Virus record (IMG/VR): IMGVR_UViG_3300007513_000017
Location: 1 to 64,000 of that record
Reading direction: 5' to 3' (one strand)
Length of the DNA stretch: 64,000 nucleotides
Source of the DNA: a virus
Shown one piece after another: positions 16,532 to 23,980 of this stretch. The number at the start of each line of letters is the position of its first letter. Within the stretch, counting starts at the first letter, position 1. The notes below the pieces were generated by a model. The model made no database searches. It was given only the letters and a program-made list of their open reading frames with translations, and was not told the origin of the DNA. Made by a program: the position numbers and the translations under genes.

Positions 16532-16560
16532 ACTATAACATATTTATTAGCAAATGTAAA
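16532..16560 (-). promoter_or_regulatory. Sigma-70-type promoter for gp33 (leaderless)
   Basis: TTTACA (16555-16560), 17-base spacer, TATAGT (16532-16537); the gp33 ATG begins 7 bases after the -10 box, which is where transcription would start. It overlaps the end of the tmRNA region. Confidence 0.7.
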
Positions 16561-16561
16561 G

Positions 16562-16812
16562 TGTGTAGTTTCTGTTGCCACGTACTACACAACGCCGTTT
16601 GCCTATTAACTAGGCAGCAAGAGCATAACTTTCGTTAGCTTTTATGTGTTTGTCCTTTAAAGTAGCAACCTACTATCTAACTCCAGTTAGTTTTGATTGT
16701 GAATCGATTCCATATCATCCCCCATAAGCACACTTGAAATCAATGTGTTTATGGTGGAGATGTTGGGAATTGAACCCAAGTGTTCTCCAACTATTATCTA
16801 ACCTTCAACGTC
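16562..16812 (-). ncRNA. ssrA: Circularly permuted (two-piece) tmRNA
   Basis: Reading the minus strand, the 3' half comes first. The T-arm is at 16779-16763 (stem TTGGG/CCCAA, loop TTCAATT), followed by CATCTCC and an encoded ACCA ending at 16752. After a short intervening segment comes the 5' half starting GGGGATG at 16722, which pairs with CATCTCC and gives the G3-U wobble required for alanine charging. The tag frame at 16639-16610 reads A N E S Y A L A A then TAG. A pseudoknot-like 8-base stem (TGTGTAGT/ACTACACA) ends the gene. A TATAAT box lies at 16819-16824. This split gene order is that of alphaproteobacterial and some cyanobacterial tmRNAs. It would rescue stalled ribosomes and tag proteins for proteolysis. 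Confidence 0.92.
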
Positions 16813-16819
16813 AAATTCA

Positions 16820-17215
16820 TTATAAACTTATTCCTTGTTTGTTTGGCATAAACTTTAAATCAAATGACTTGTATAACATACAAGATTCCATTCCATTCAT
16901 TGTTGACATAACTACAAGTGATATTGTATATGTAGGGTCAACATAATAACTTACTATAAAAACTGGTTCACCATCTGGTCTAGCACTATCTCTACCAACA
17001 GAAACATTAACCAAAGTCATTTCGTTCTTTTCTATATATGCAAGTACACTTTCACTAGTTCCACATATAACAGGCATTTGTAACCAATATAATTGTCCTT
17101 GCAAATTATCTTGTGGCATTTCAGGCAATGGTGATGTTTCCTGCTCCGCCATAGCAAGTGTGCTCATAGTTATGAGTACTGCTCCAAATATTATTGATTT
17201 TAACCTTTTTAACAT
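16820..17215 (-). CDS. Exported hypothetical protein, 131 aa
   Basis: N-terminal signal peptide (LKSIIFGAVLITMSTLAMAE, predicted cleavage after AMA) followed by about 105 residues with two cysteines (VICGTSE; MESCMLY). Periplasmic soluble protein expected. Function unknown. The tmRNA -10 box overlaps its stop codon. Confidence 0.75.
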   Translation of the reverse strand: MLKRLKSIIFGAVLITMSTLAMAEQETSPLPEMPQDNLQGQLYWLQMPVICGTSESVLAYIEKNEMTLVNVSVGRDSARPDGEPVFIVSYYVDPTYTISLVVMSTMNGMESCMLYKSFDLKFMPNKQGISL

Positions 17216-17250
17216 AAGTGACCTCTCGTGGATAATCTCTAGCCACTTTG

Positions 17251-17949
17251 TTAATGATTTTGCTTGATTTTATCTTTGTTTAGTTCTTCATAGTATTTAT
17301 AAAAATACTGTATAGATTTTTCTAGTTTTGGCTCAAATATTTTTTTATCTTTGACAAAAGAACGCATTGTGCCGTCTTCACCTGCCATTAGTATAACTAA
17401 TTGTTCTATGCGTTTGCCAAATAGCTCTTCATACATAATTGCATAGGCAGTTGTTTGGACAAAATAGTTTTCTATCCAATCTTCTTTACGTTCCTTATTT
17501 GCTGTCTTGAAATCTATTACTGATAACTTACCATTGTACTCAGCAACACAATCAACTTGACCTGCAATGGTCAATTTATGACTGTACATAATTTCTTCTA
17601 GTAAATGTATGTTATTAATTTGTGCTAAATATGGCAACATCAATCTAAACATACCTAATGGCAACACATCACGAATACTTGGAGTTTCACCTCTTAAATA
17701 TTGTTCAACAAGTGTATGAGTTGCTTTGCCTCTACGTGCCGCTCTACCCATTTCCCAATTGGCTGCTTCTTCACCAACTGCTTTTCTCCACTTATCTAAT
17801 CCTTCTTTTTTCTGTACACCTAAAACTGTAGTGATAGATGGATAGTTCTTACCATCAATATCATAGAAACGGAAACCGTTTATACGTCTACCTTTTGTTT
17901 TTGGAAGTTTTGTCTTATCAATATTAATCCAAGTAAATTTATCTGCCAT
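17251..17949 (-). CDS. PD-(D/E)XK exonuclease, MGME1-like
   Basis: 232 residues with the exonuclease motif set: RGKATHTLVEQYL (GxxxH motif), EEIMYSHKLTIAGQVDCVAE with the metal-binding D, VIDFKTANK (the DxK/DFKT core) and QTTAYAIMYEE (QxxxY). This is the PDDEXK_1/mitochondrial-genome-maintenance exonuclease pattern. Likely role in single-strand DNA processing or host DNA breakdown. Starts one base overlapping the small gene upstream. Confidence 0.85.
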   Translation of the reverse strand: MADKFTWINIDKTKLPKTKGRRINGFRFYDIDGKNYPSITTVLGVQKKEGLDKWRKAVGEEAANWEMGRAARRGKATHTLVEQYLRGETPSIRDVLPLGMFRLMLPYLAQINNIHLLEEIMYSHKLTIAGQVDCVAEYNGKLSVIDFKTANKERKEDWIENYFVQTTAYAIMYEELFGKRIEQLVILMAGEDGTMRSFVKDKKIFEPKLEKSIQYFYKYYEELNKDKIKQNH

Positions 17950-18101
17950 TATTTGTTCCTCAATTTCTTTCTTAATACACTAATTCGGTGTTTGATACCA
18001 TCTATTGTTGTGTACATCCATCCACAATCGTGTGGTTCAATTTGAGTTCTGAACCACTTGATTGTATCTTTTAATACTTCAATCTGTTTTTTTATACTCA
18101 T
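17949..18101 (-). CDS. Small hypothetical protein, 50 aa, leaderless
   Basis: ATG at 18101 (MSIKKQIEVLKDTIK); a second ATG at 18107 is in frame. Basic, with IEPHDCGWMYTTIDGIKHR. The sigma-70-type promoter at 18108-18136 ends 7 bases before ATG 18101, so the first base of the mRNA should be the start codon. Stop overlaps the exonuclease start (TAATG). Confidence 0.65.
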   Translation of the reverse strand: MSIKKQIEVLKDTIKWFRTQIEPHDCGWMYTTIDGIKHRISVLRKKLRNK

Positions 18102-18107
18102 AATCAT

Positions 18108-18136
18108 ATAATAACATTATATTGCCAATTTGTCAA
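18108..18136 (-). promoter_or_regulatory. Sigma-70-type promoter (leaderless start)
   Basis: TTGACA (18131-18136), 17-base spacer, TATTAT (18108-18113). The ATG at 18101 sits at the expected start point. Drives the 50-aa gene and the exonuclease. The 80 bases between this promoter and the endolysin gene end hold no clear gene. Confidence 0.8.
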
Positions 18137-18220
18137 TGCTTATTACGTACCCTTTTGAGCGTACATATCAATGATTTTATTACGTTCATTGACCCTATCA
18201 TTATCAATAATTTTAACCTC

Positions 18221-18691
18221 TCAACTAGGGTCGTATGGCTCATATATCGTCTTACCATCACTATTTCTATATGCTCTTAATATCTGCTTTCTATTGTCTT
18301 CAGCATTCTTATATGAGCAATGGATCCAACCGCTATTCGGTTCATCCACATTGTGGTACTCTAATATCAACTGGTCAAAATCTAAATTGTCAATGATGTA
18401 TTTTGCTAGTTCAGCATTTGGTAACCCAAATATTTCAAAATCAGCGGCTTGCCCTTTGGCGTGCTGTGATTTTAAACTTGAACCTATCTTAACACATAAC
18501 TCTGGTGAACGGTACCCACTTGATACTGATACTACTTTACCATAATGTGTTCTAATAGGTTGTAGTATATTCTCACACAATTCTTTTAAATTATCTTGGT
18601 GGTCTTCACTAGGATTATTACTAATGCCGTGTCTTTCAGCGGTTTGGCTTTTAACCATCTCCGATAATGAAAAGTTTTCTGTTAATCTCAT
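18221..18691 (-). CDS. Peptidase M15 endolysin
   Basis: 156-residue M15A-type peptidase. Core SSGYRSPELCVKIG, the zinc-binding SQHAKGQAADFEI (SxHxxGxAxD) and the distal SGWIHCSY histidine are all present. These enzymes cut peptide stems of peptidoglycan and act as endolysins. No signal peptide, so a holin-type pore is needed. Gene lies 3 bases downstream of the 130-aa conserved protein. Confidence 0.9.
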   Translation of the reverse strand: MRLTENFSLSEMVKSQTAERHGISNNPSEDHQDNLKELCENILQPIRTHYGKVVSVSSGYRSPELCVKIGSSLKSQHAKGQAADFEIFGLPNAELAKYIIDNLDFDQLILEYHNVDEPNSGWIHCSYKNAEDNRKQILRAYRNSDGKTIYEPYDPS

Positions 18692-18694
18692 CTA

Positions 18695-19087
18695 TTATCC
18701 TCTTGTTAACTTTAATAGTTTCTCTATTTGACCTTTTATAATTGGACCCCTATTCGGCCAATGTATATAAGGTTCATCACTCTTTTGTAAATTATATAAA
18801 AACGGTAACACAATCTTTTCAATGTCTTTAAACCTTGCTTTAGTTTCTTCATCACTAATCTCTTTTGTTATCGTTTCTTTATCGTTCACTATTTGCATAA
18901 TTTCGTTCATCATACTTTTAATAGTAGAAACATCTGACTTAACTTTAGATAGTTCTATGTTTGTACCTTCTACTACTTTAGGATCAATGCTTGGTGTGTC
19001 TGATGGTTTAGATGATACTGGAGTAAAACCCCAATCGTTATCTAAATCAAATCCACGCATAAAATCAGGTATATCTTTGTCTGCCAT
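18695..19087 (-). CDS. Conserved T4-like marine phage protein, 130 aa
   Basis: Acidic N-terminus DKDIPDFMRGFDLDNDWGFT, a helical middle, and C-terminal PYIHWPNRGPIIKGQIEKLL. I recognise this arrangement from T4-like cyanophages and pelagiphages, where it is of unknown function. Start one base overlapping the next gene's stop. Confidence 0.7.
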   Translation of the reverse strand: MADKDIPDFMRGFDLDNDWGFTPVSSKPSDTPSIDPKVVEGTNIELSKVKSDVSTIKSMMNEIMQIVNDKETITKEISDEETKARFKDIEKIVLPFLYNLQKSDEPYIHWPNRGPIIKGQIEKLLKLTRG

Positions 19088-19410
19088 TAATCTGGTACTC
19101 CGTGTTCTTTTTTGTTTATTAGTCTATGTTTAGCTCTTATTTGTTCTGTTTTAATTTCTTTTATGCCTCTACGTCTATGGTGTTTTGCAAAATTACTATT
19201 TGGGTGTGCTTCTGCAATCTTGCTATAAACATCTTTGAATCCTTGGTCGGTCTTATGAGTTATCCCTTGAACACCAGATACTATATTTAGGGGAAATAAG
19301 ACTTGTCTAACGTGTGGGTTCTTCTCTAACAGTTCTTCCATTTCTGCAATCATCATAAAGTCTACCCATTGTTTACCTGTCTTCGTATTTTCAAACGTAT
19401 ATCTAGGCAT
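19087..19410 (-). CDS. Conserved phage protein with FmdB-like N-terminus, 107 aa
   Basis: Start chosen at ATG 19410 (MPRYTFENTKTGKQWVDFMM); the longer frame to 19491 is occupied by the preceding 47-aa gene. The N-terminal 35 residues (PRYTFENTKTG..EELLEKNPHV) resemble FmdB-type zinc ribbon proteins without the cysteines. Basic C-terminus (KHHRRRGIKEIKTEQIRAKH). Overlaps the upstream small gene by eight bases. Confidence 0.7.
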   Translation of the reverse strand: MPRYTFENTKTGKQWVDFMMIAEMEELLEKNPHVRQVLFPLNIVSGVQGITHKTDQGFKDVYSKIAEAHPNSNFAKHHRRRGIKEIKTEQIRAKHRLINKKEHGVPD

Positions 19411-19546
19411 TGAGATATCTCTTCTTGTACCATTTATAAAAAGGTTTGTCAGAAAAGTACTCAAATACTGCCGAGGCAGGTACTTGGTCACTTCTGATAC
19501 AATCAGCGATATCTTGATATTCAGTTTTCTTAATTTTTAATTTCAT
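19403..19546 (-). CDS. Small conserved protein, 47 aa
   Basis: Begins MKLKIKKTEYQDIADCIRSD and ends KPFYKWYKKRYLNA. This is a pattern of short conserved proteins in T4-like marine phages. It overlaps the end of the upstream basic gene and the start of the downstream one (ATG inside its last codons), so it is translationally nested. Function unknown. Confidence 0.65.
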   Translation of the reverse strand: MKLKIKKTEYQDIADCIRSDQVPASAVFEYFSDKPFYKWYKKRYLNA

Positions 19547-19724
19547 ATTTCTTTTTTAGTTTGTTATAGTCTGACTCACTACTTATTCCGAATTCATCAT
19601 CTGCTGCCCCAAAATTATAATACTTCTTTATCATAGGAGCAATCGTACCTTTTTGACGACCTCCTTTATTTCTATGTATACGTCTAGGAGTTCTATTACT
19701 AGACATATTTTTTTTAGATGTCAT
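19530..19724 (-). CDS. Small basic protein, 64 aa
   Basis: Strongly basic N-terminal half (NRTPRRIHRNKGGRQKG) followed by an acidic/polar tail. An alternative start at Met7 (19706) is possible. Candidate nucleic-acid binder; no family recognised. Overlaps neighbours at both ends. Confidence 0.55.
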   Translation of the reverse strand: MTSKKNMSSNRTPRRIHRNKGGRQKGTIAPMIKKYYNFGAADDEFGISSESDYNKLKKKYEIKN

Positions 19725-19908
19725 TTAGAGTTTCAATAATCTCTTTATTATCTGCTATGACTTTTAATTCTTTAACAACTGTATCAACTGAATCCATATG
19801 CGTTGCAACACCAACTGGATTATTTAAAAATATATCCACGTTTGTCTTTGCTTTTGCAATATTACCTTCAGCGTGTTGTCTAATTGCGTCTACTATTTTT
19901 TGTTTCAT
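19714..19908 (-). CDS. Conserved helical protein, 64 aa
   Basis: All-helical 64 residues: KQKIVDAIRQHAEGNIAKAK then VDIFLNNPVGVATHMDSVDT and a C-terminal helix. The NNPVGV...D segment recurs in small proteins of T4-like marine phages. Function unknown. One-base overlap with the upstream CxxC protein. Confidence 0.65.
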   Translation of the reverse strand: MKQKIVDAIRQHAEGNIAKAKTNVDIFLNNPVGVATHMDSVDTVVKELKVIADNKEIIETLNDI

Positions 19909-20072
19909 TAATGATATGTCACCTTTTCTGTTTTATATTTACTTCTTAACTTCTTCCACACTCCGTGCCAAAAGTTCTTTGACCAGTCTGTTACTGACCT
20001 GTCTAATGCTTTTTCTGCTTGTTTAATCATCCTATCAGCACATCTAGGGCAAGCGTATAAATGTGTATTCAT
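19908..20072 (-). CDS. Small CxxC protein, 54 aa, leaderless
   Basis: Start at ATG 20072 (MNTHLYACPRCADRMIKQAE). A longer frame to 20108 covers the promoter and is rejected because the sigma-70-type promoter at 20080-20108 would begin transcription at 20072/20073. One CPRC motif only, so half a zinc knuckle. Basic C-terminus (WKKLRSKYKTEKVTYH). Confidence 0.6.
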   Translation of the reverse strand: MNTHLYACPRCADRMIKQAEKALDRSVTDWSKNFWHGVWKKLRSKYKTEKVTYH

Positions 20073-20079
20073 AAGTACC

Positions 20080-20108
20080 ATAATATCACTTTTTTTCATT
20101 ATTGTCAA
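20080..20108 (-). promoter_or_regulatory. Sigma-70-type promoter (leaderless start)
   Basis: TTGACA (20103-20108), 17-base spacer, TATTAT (20080-20085); the ATG at 20072 is 8 bases after the -10 box. Overlaps the 3' end of the lipoprotein gene upstream. Confidence 0.75.
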
Positions 20109-20394
20109 TGCTTGTATTAGTTGGTGGATGTATTTTTACATCTTTACAAATATACTCTATACCTTCTTTTAATGCTCTACTAACTTTACACTCATAACCA
20201 GTTATACGTGATAACACAAAATCGTTAGTTGTTGGTAAATCAGCTAAACTTAATGTAAAATCTGCACCTGTCTTTATTACAGACATAACTTTATATTCAG
20301 AATATGTACCAGCACTTGTTGCTAAAAACGCTGGTGCTGTTGCTCCACACGCATTTAAAAGTAATAGTGATAATAGTATTGCTATCTTTTTCAT
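20086..20394 (-). CDS. Small lipoprotein, 102 aa
   Basis: Lipoprotein signal MKKIAILLSLLLLNACGATA with lipobox LNAC. The mature part has two further cysteines (GYECKVSRALKEG; EYICKDVKIH) that may form a disulfide. Four-base overlap with the large coiled-coil membrane protein upstream. Outer or inner membrane anchored; function unknown. Confidence 0.75.
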   Translation of the reverse strand: MKKIAILLSLLLLNACGATAPAFLATSAGTYSEYKVMSVIKTGADFTLSLADLPTTNDFVLSRITGYECKVSRALKEGIEYICKDVKIHPPTNTSIDNNEKK

Positions 20395-21449
20395 TTCTTA
20401 ACTCCCGATTCTAAATAAGGTTTTTCCTTTGGTTCATTCCATTCCATTATCTGGTCTAGTTTGATTCTTATCTCATCTGGATCTAAACCTAATTTCATTA
20501 ACTCTTCTGTACCCATACTCTTAAAAAAATCTTCATAATCTCTATTCTTTAAATCTCTCTTACCTAATTTACTAAAAAATGTTTTATAAAATCTTTGCTT
20601 ATCTCGGAGACCTTGCGATATAGTTTTCGCTCTAGTCGCCTCCCTTTGCCAATTAATCTCTTTTTCTTTCTTCTTATTCTTCGCTTCATTTGCTAATTTT
20701 CTTTCCCTTATTGATATGTTAGCAGCAATCAATAACAATACTGCTAATGGGTCAAATACAAATATTAATACAATAATAATCCATCTAACTGCCTCGTCAA
20801 AATGGTCTTTTGCGTCATCACCATATATCAGTTCTGCAACATATTTAAGTGGACCAACATCTGCTTCTATCTTTAGTTGGTCTAGTTCTATATTACCTTT
20901 CTTTAATGTCAATTGTGCAATCTTATCCATTGCAACTCTTATTTCATTATTTAAAAAATCTCTTTCTTCTTTCTGCTTTTTTCTTTCTTTAAGACCTCTA
21001 CTAACATATTCTTTATCTAGGTAAACCTCTAATGCTTTGTCTAATAGGTTTAAAGTTTTTTCTGCTCTATCTATAACAACGTTTTCTTGTAAAATCTGCC
21101 TATCTATTAATGCTATGTGTACTGTATTATCACTACTAGGTCTTACTTGGTCTAGGTGTGCCTTGGATAAGAACCCAAAAATACCCATACTAGTTACAAA
21201 TACTAATACAATAACAGACGTTGTTAAATATGCTCTTATTGTATGTGGGAGATTTACATTTCTCCAATTATGATATAACCAACTGGCGGCAACTAACTTA
21301 CCAACTTCTAATGAAGTACCCATAGCAATAATTGCTATCTTCGCACCTGCAAATAGAGTTGCCAGTCCTATAATACTATAAGCGGCAGCAATACCTGATA
21401 TAGATATAGCACTAAAAAGTACTATGAATATAAAAAGTAAACTTCTCAT
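20391..21449 (-). CDS. Polytopic membrane protein with coiled coil, 352 aa
   Basis: Three N-terminal hydrophobic helices within residues 1-95 (including GIAAAYSIIGLATLFAGA and TTSVIVLVFVTSMGIFGFLS), a long extramembrane coiled coil (about 125-200), then a further hydrophobic segment near 215-240 (WIIIVLIFVFDPLAVLLLIA) and a charged cytoplasmic tail. The topology is DUF4407-like. Comparable proteins are found in marine T4-like phages. It may modify the host inner membrane or act as a channel-like accessory; no direct evidence. Confidence 0.65.
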   Translation of the reverse strand: MRSLLFIFIVLFSAISISGIAAAYSIIGLATLFAGAKIAIIAMGTSLEVGKLVAASWLYHNWRNVNLPHTIRAYLTTSVIVLVFVTSMGIFGFLSKAHLDQVRPSSDNTVHIALIDRQILQENVVIDRAEKTLNLLDKALEVYLDKEYVSRGLKERKKQKEERDFLNNEIRVAMDKIAQLTLKKGNIELDQLKIEADVGPLKYVAELIYGDDAKDHFDEAVRWIIIVLIFVFDPLAVLLLIAANISIRERKLANEAKNKKKEKEINWQREATRAKTISQGLRDKQRFYKTFFSKLGKRDLKNRDYEDFFKSMGTEELMKLGLDPDEIRIKLDQIMEWNEPKEKPYLESGVKK

Positions 21450-21454
21450 TTAAA

Positions 21455-22135
21455 CTACTCCTTTAACACTTGAGCAATTTTTGTCATCATATTGATAACT
21501 CTTTTATCATAATTTTCAGTAGTTGAAAACTTATCTAACGTAGCAATCAACTGTACTGAATCTAACAGTTCACCTTTTTCTAATAGTTTTGCTCTTAATG
21601 CTCTAAACTCTTTGTATGCTGGGTGTTCATTTAATATTCTTATATATTCTTGAACACTATTACACTTCGTTTTAAAAACTCTTACTCGCCAAGGTGTGTC
21701 TTCACTCATACCAATAGGTAATAAACCTTTATCTTTATTCCAAGTCTTAATTCCAAATAAGTTATTTGCTTCTATACCAAATCTACTTGTACCCCAACCA
21801 CTCTCTAAAGCGGCTTGTGCTGTCACCATTTGAATTGGTACTCTTTTATCTGGTGGAGTTTTCCAATTTAAATAATCAACACACTTGTTTACTTCTATTA
21901 TAAATTCTTTTTTATTTGTATATTCAAAACTAGGTTCGTGTAGTCCTAAATTTTCTGCCCAAATGGCGTGTTGTATTCTAGTTTCTTCCGTTGCTTTCTT
22001 AACTGCAATTGGATTTGGTGTAAATGTTCCCCAACCATATGCTAATGAAGATACAAAAACAACTACTAAAATTGCTTTAATCCACCAATATGTTTTTCTG
22101 AAAGCACCTGAATATTTTTTTAAGTTCAGTTTCAT
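21455..22135 (-). CDS. Membrane-anchored glucosaminidase (GH73/Bax-like)
   Basis: 226 residues with a signal-anchor helix (WWIKAILVVVFVSSLAYGWG) then a glucosaminidase domain. Core MVTAQAALESGWGTSRFGIE contains the catalytic Glu, followed by NNLFGIKTW and a conserved SVQEYIRILNEHPAY segment. It should cut glycan strands of peptidoglycan from the periplasmic side. With the M15 peptidase this gives two muralytic activities. One-base overlap with the upstream 93-aa gene. Confidence 0.85.
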   Translation of the reverse strand: MKLNLKKYSGAFRKTYWWIKAILVVVFVSSLAYGWGTFTPNPIAVKKATEETRIQHAIWAENLGLHEPSFEYTNKKEFIIEVNKCVDYLNWKTPPDKRVPIQMVTAQAALESGWGTSRFGIEANNLFGIKTWNKDKGLLPIGMSEDTPWRVRVFKTKCNSVQEYIRILNEHPAYKEFRALRAKLLEKGELLDSVQLIATLDKFSTTENYDKRVINMMTKIAQVLKE

Positions 22136-22416
22136 TAAAACCTCGCTATCTGGTATTCATAACCACCAATTGATGGTGCATTTTTCTTTTGGACAAAACT
22201 TATCTTGTTCTGAAATTGTGCCATACGTTTAAATATCTTTTCTGCTTGTAGTTCAGTAAAGTTATCATATATGTCTTTTGACCAATCTCCAGTATAATAA
22301 GTCATAGAGAATTCACCGTTTTCATCATCTATAAACTGTTGTATTTTATCTGGAACTTTTAATATTATTCTCTTTAAATAGTAGTCTAGTTCCTTTGTCT
22401 TTCTCACTTCTGCCAT
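22135..22416 (-). CDS. Hypothetical protein, 93 aa
   Basis: Mixed alpha/beta, with DYYLKRIILKVPDKIQQFID and a C-terminal GGYEYQIARF. Preceded by AAAAGGA and by the late promoter TATAAATA at 22432-22439, so it heads a late transcript that includes the glucosaminidase. No family recognised. Confidence 0.65.
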   Translation of the reverse strand: MAEVRKTKELDYYLKRIILKVPDKIQQFIDDENGEFSMTYYTGDWSKDIYDNFTELQAEKIFKRMAQFQNKISFVQKKNAPSIGGYEYQIARF

Positions 22417-22431
22417 AATATATCCTTTTTT

Positions 22432-22439
22432 TATTTATA
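22432..22439 (-). promoter_or_regulatory. T4-type late promoter for the glucosaminidase operon
   Basis: TATAAATA on the minus strand, 16 bases above the ATG at 22416. It overlaps the stop codon of the SprT-like gene. Consistent with late expression of a cell-wall enzyme. Confidence 0.65.
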
Positions 22440-22857
22440 TATCTAATCCGACTGCTTTTAGTTTTGGTCTAAAACTAAAAAATGTATCGTTGTGATTTCC
22501 TGTATCACCTAAATTTACCATTTGATACAGATGGATCATTTCGTGTGCCAACGTATCAACAAATTCTTTTTTATTACTATAAAACTTTAACATTTCTAAT
22601 ACAAAGTTTCTAGTTCCTTTACCTATCTTATCATTTATTACAACTTGTCCTATGTAATTTCTTGGTCTATGTACCAACTCAATATCATTAAAGGGAGATA
22701 ACTTATTATCAAACACGTGTTCATTAATAAGTTTAAAATACTTTTTGATATCCTTATATGTAGTTTTATATTTTAACATCTTCACAGCAGAAAGTTCCTT
22801 CTTTAACTTTCTTTTGATTTTCTGCCTTTTTGTAACTGTTTTTGTTCTTTTAGCCAT
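22435..22857 (-). CDS. SprT-like zinc metallopeptidase
   Basis: 140 residues with basic N-terminus (KRTKTVTKRQKIKRKLKK) and the zinc motif DTLAHEMIHLYQ (HExxH, around residues 101-112) with a third ligand His in GNHNDTF. SprT-like proteases of this size occur in several T4-like phages and are related to the DNA-protein crosslink protease Spartan. Likely DNA-associated because of the basic tail. Overlaps the small membrane protein upstream by 55 bases. Confidence 0.85.
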   Translation of the reverse strand: MAKRTKTVTKRQKIKRKLKKELSAVKMLKYKTTYKDIKKYFKLINEHVFDNKLSPFNDIELVHRPRNYIGQVVINDKIGKGTRNFVLEMLKFYSNKKEFVDTLAHEMIHLYQMVNLGDTGNHNDTFFSFRPKLKAVGLDI

Positions 22858-22994
22858 TCTCTTTTTCTTTTTCTATCCCCTAATTCTAAAATAACAAATA
22901 AAATCATACTCCCAAGAATTACTATTACTAATTCTCTAGGAATATATTGATATATCCAATGTAAAACGTTAACTATATTTTCAATTACACTCAT
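22803..22994 (-). CDS. Small membrane protein, 63 aa
   Basis: Single transmembrane helix (RELVIVILGSMILFVILELG) with a very basic C-terminus (RKRKREWLKEQKQLQKGRKS). Start chosen at ATG 22994 rather than a GTG two codons earlier. Overlaps the exported protein upstream by 14 bases and the SprT-like gene downstream by 55 bases. Function unknown. Confidence 0.6.
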   Translation of the reverse strand: MSVIENIVNVLHWIYQYIPRELVIVILGSMILFVILELGDRKRKREWLKEQKQLQKGRKSKES

Positions 22995-23310
22995 AGTCAC
23001 TATTCTTTAGAAGAGCACATTTAAACTCCTCATCATTTTTTTGTCTGATTTCACTAGCAAGACTATCTAGTATATTTGGTAGGTGTTCTTGTATAACGCC
23101 ACTAAACTCATTTATCATAGCGTATACTATCCTATGTAGTTCTGCCTCCATTAAAGCAGTAGTATCTACACCGTTGCCGTCAAGGTTTTCCTTGATAACG
23201 TGTGCTATAACTGCTTTATTATAATCATTTGCATTAGCAATATTGGATAAACTAGTAAGTCCAAACCATATTACTAAATTCAATAGTATAATAAACATCA
23301 CTTTTTTCAT
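22981..23310 (-). CDS. Exported hypothetical protein, 109 aa
   Basis: Signal peptide MKKVMFIILLNLVIWFGLTS continuing to SNIANAN (cleavage likely after ANA). The mature part is helical with a C-terminal pair of cysteines (FKCALLKNSDYECN). First gene after the sigma-70-type promoter at 23352-23380 and so probably early. Function unknown. Confidence 0.75.
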   Translation of the reverse strand: MKKVMFIILLNLVIWFGLTSLSNIANANDYNKAVIAHVIKENLDGNGVDTTALMEAELHRIVYAMINEFSGVIQEHLPNILDSLASEIRQKNDEEFKCALLKNSDYECN

Positions 23311-23351
23311 AATATATTCTCTCTTTCTATATTTATTGTTTATATGTATCT

Positions 23352-23380
23352 ATTATACACAAAAACATATGGAAAGTCAA
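23352..23380 (-). promoter_or_regulatory. Sigma-70-type promoter for the 23.3-22.1 kb genes
   Basis: TTGACT (23375-23380), 17-base spacer, perfect TATAAT (23352-23357). About 40 bases of leader precede ATG 23310, with AGAAAGAGAGAA as ribosome site. Confidence 0.85.
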
Positions 23381-23422
23381 GCACTTAAAATCAAGTAAAA
23401 CCAAGTCTTTTTGACTATTGTT

Positions 23423-23947
23423 CTATTTTTGTTCTTCTTTTTGGTACAATTCGTTCCATCTAAACGCTTCTTTTACTACAGAGTCGCTTAACCCTTTATA
23501 TGCTCTATGTAATTCTTTATTCTTTACACTAAGCAATAATCTCGCTTCGTCCATATGTAATCCTTCTAACATTTGGATAAACAAAGTTTCTTTTTGAGTT
23601 CTTGTAGTTTTATTGTCTGCACCTCTAATAAAATGCCACAAACGTTTTGCTTCAGTTTTAAGTGTAGTATGTTCAGTACCTTTCGGTGCTGGATTTTCCA
23701 TATAAGGAGGTGTACCGTCTGGTAACTCCCACTCAATACTAGGATCAAATGATCCTTTTAAAAGCATCCTTAAAGATGGATGGTCATATTGTTTTAAGAC
23801 CGCCAACTTTTTAGCTTTATCTTTTGCGTTATTTACTCTAGTTAAGACTTCTGAAAATAGCAAGTCATCTGAACCAGCCGTAGCTGCCATTGCTTGCATT
23901 GAAGACTTACTTATTAATGATGGATGTTGTTTTGCTTCTTCTGCCAT
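23423..23947 (-). CDS. Conserved T4-like phage protein (DUF6433-like), 174 aa
   Basis: Start chosen at ATG 23947 (MAEEAKQHPSLISKSS), with TTGGAG before it. Pattern KKLAVLKQYDHPSLRMLLKG, SFDPSIEWELPDGTPPY, then RLWHFIRGADNKTTRTQKE and TLFIQMLEGLHMDEARLLL is the DUF6433 type common in T4-like marine phages. Unknown function, possibly virion or late assembly because a TATAAATA box lies upstream. Confidence 0.75.
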   Translation of the reverse strand: MAEEAKQHPSLISKSSMQAMAATAGSDDLLFSEVLTRVNNAKDKAKKLAVLKQYDHPSLRMLLKGSFDPSIEWELPDGTPPYMENPAPKGTEHTTLKTEAKRLWHFIRGADNKTTRTQKETLFIQMLEGLHMDEARLLLSVKNKELHRAYKGLSDSVVKEAFRWNELYQKEEQK

Positions 23948-23980
23948 TTTATACTCCAATTTCTAATATTAATCATATAT

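Noticed and set aside
16750-16790. Single tRNA-like T-arm with CCA
   Set aside because: No anticodon arm or D-arm in the right place; it is the 3' half of a permuted tmRNA.
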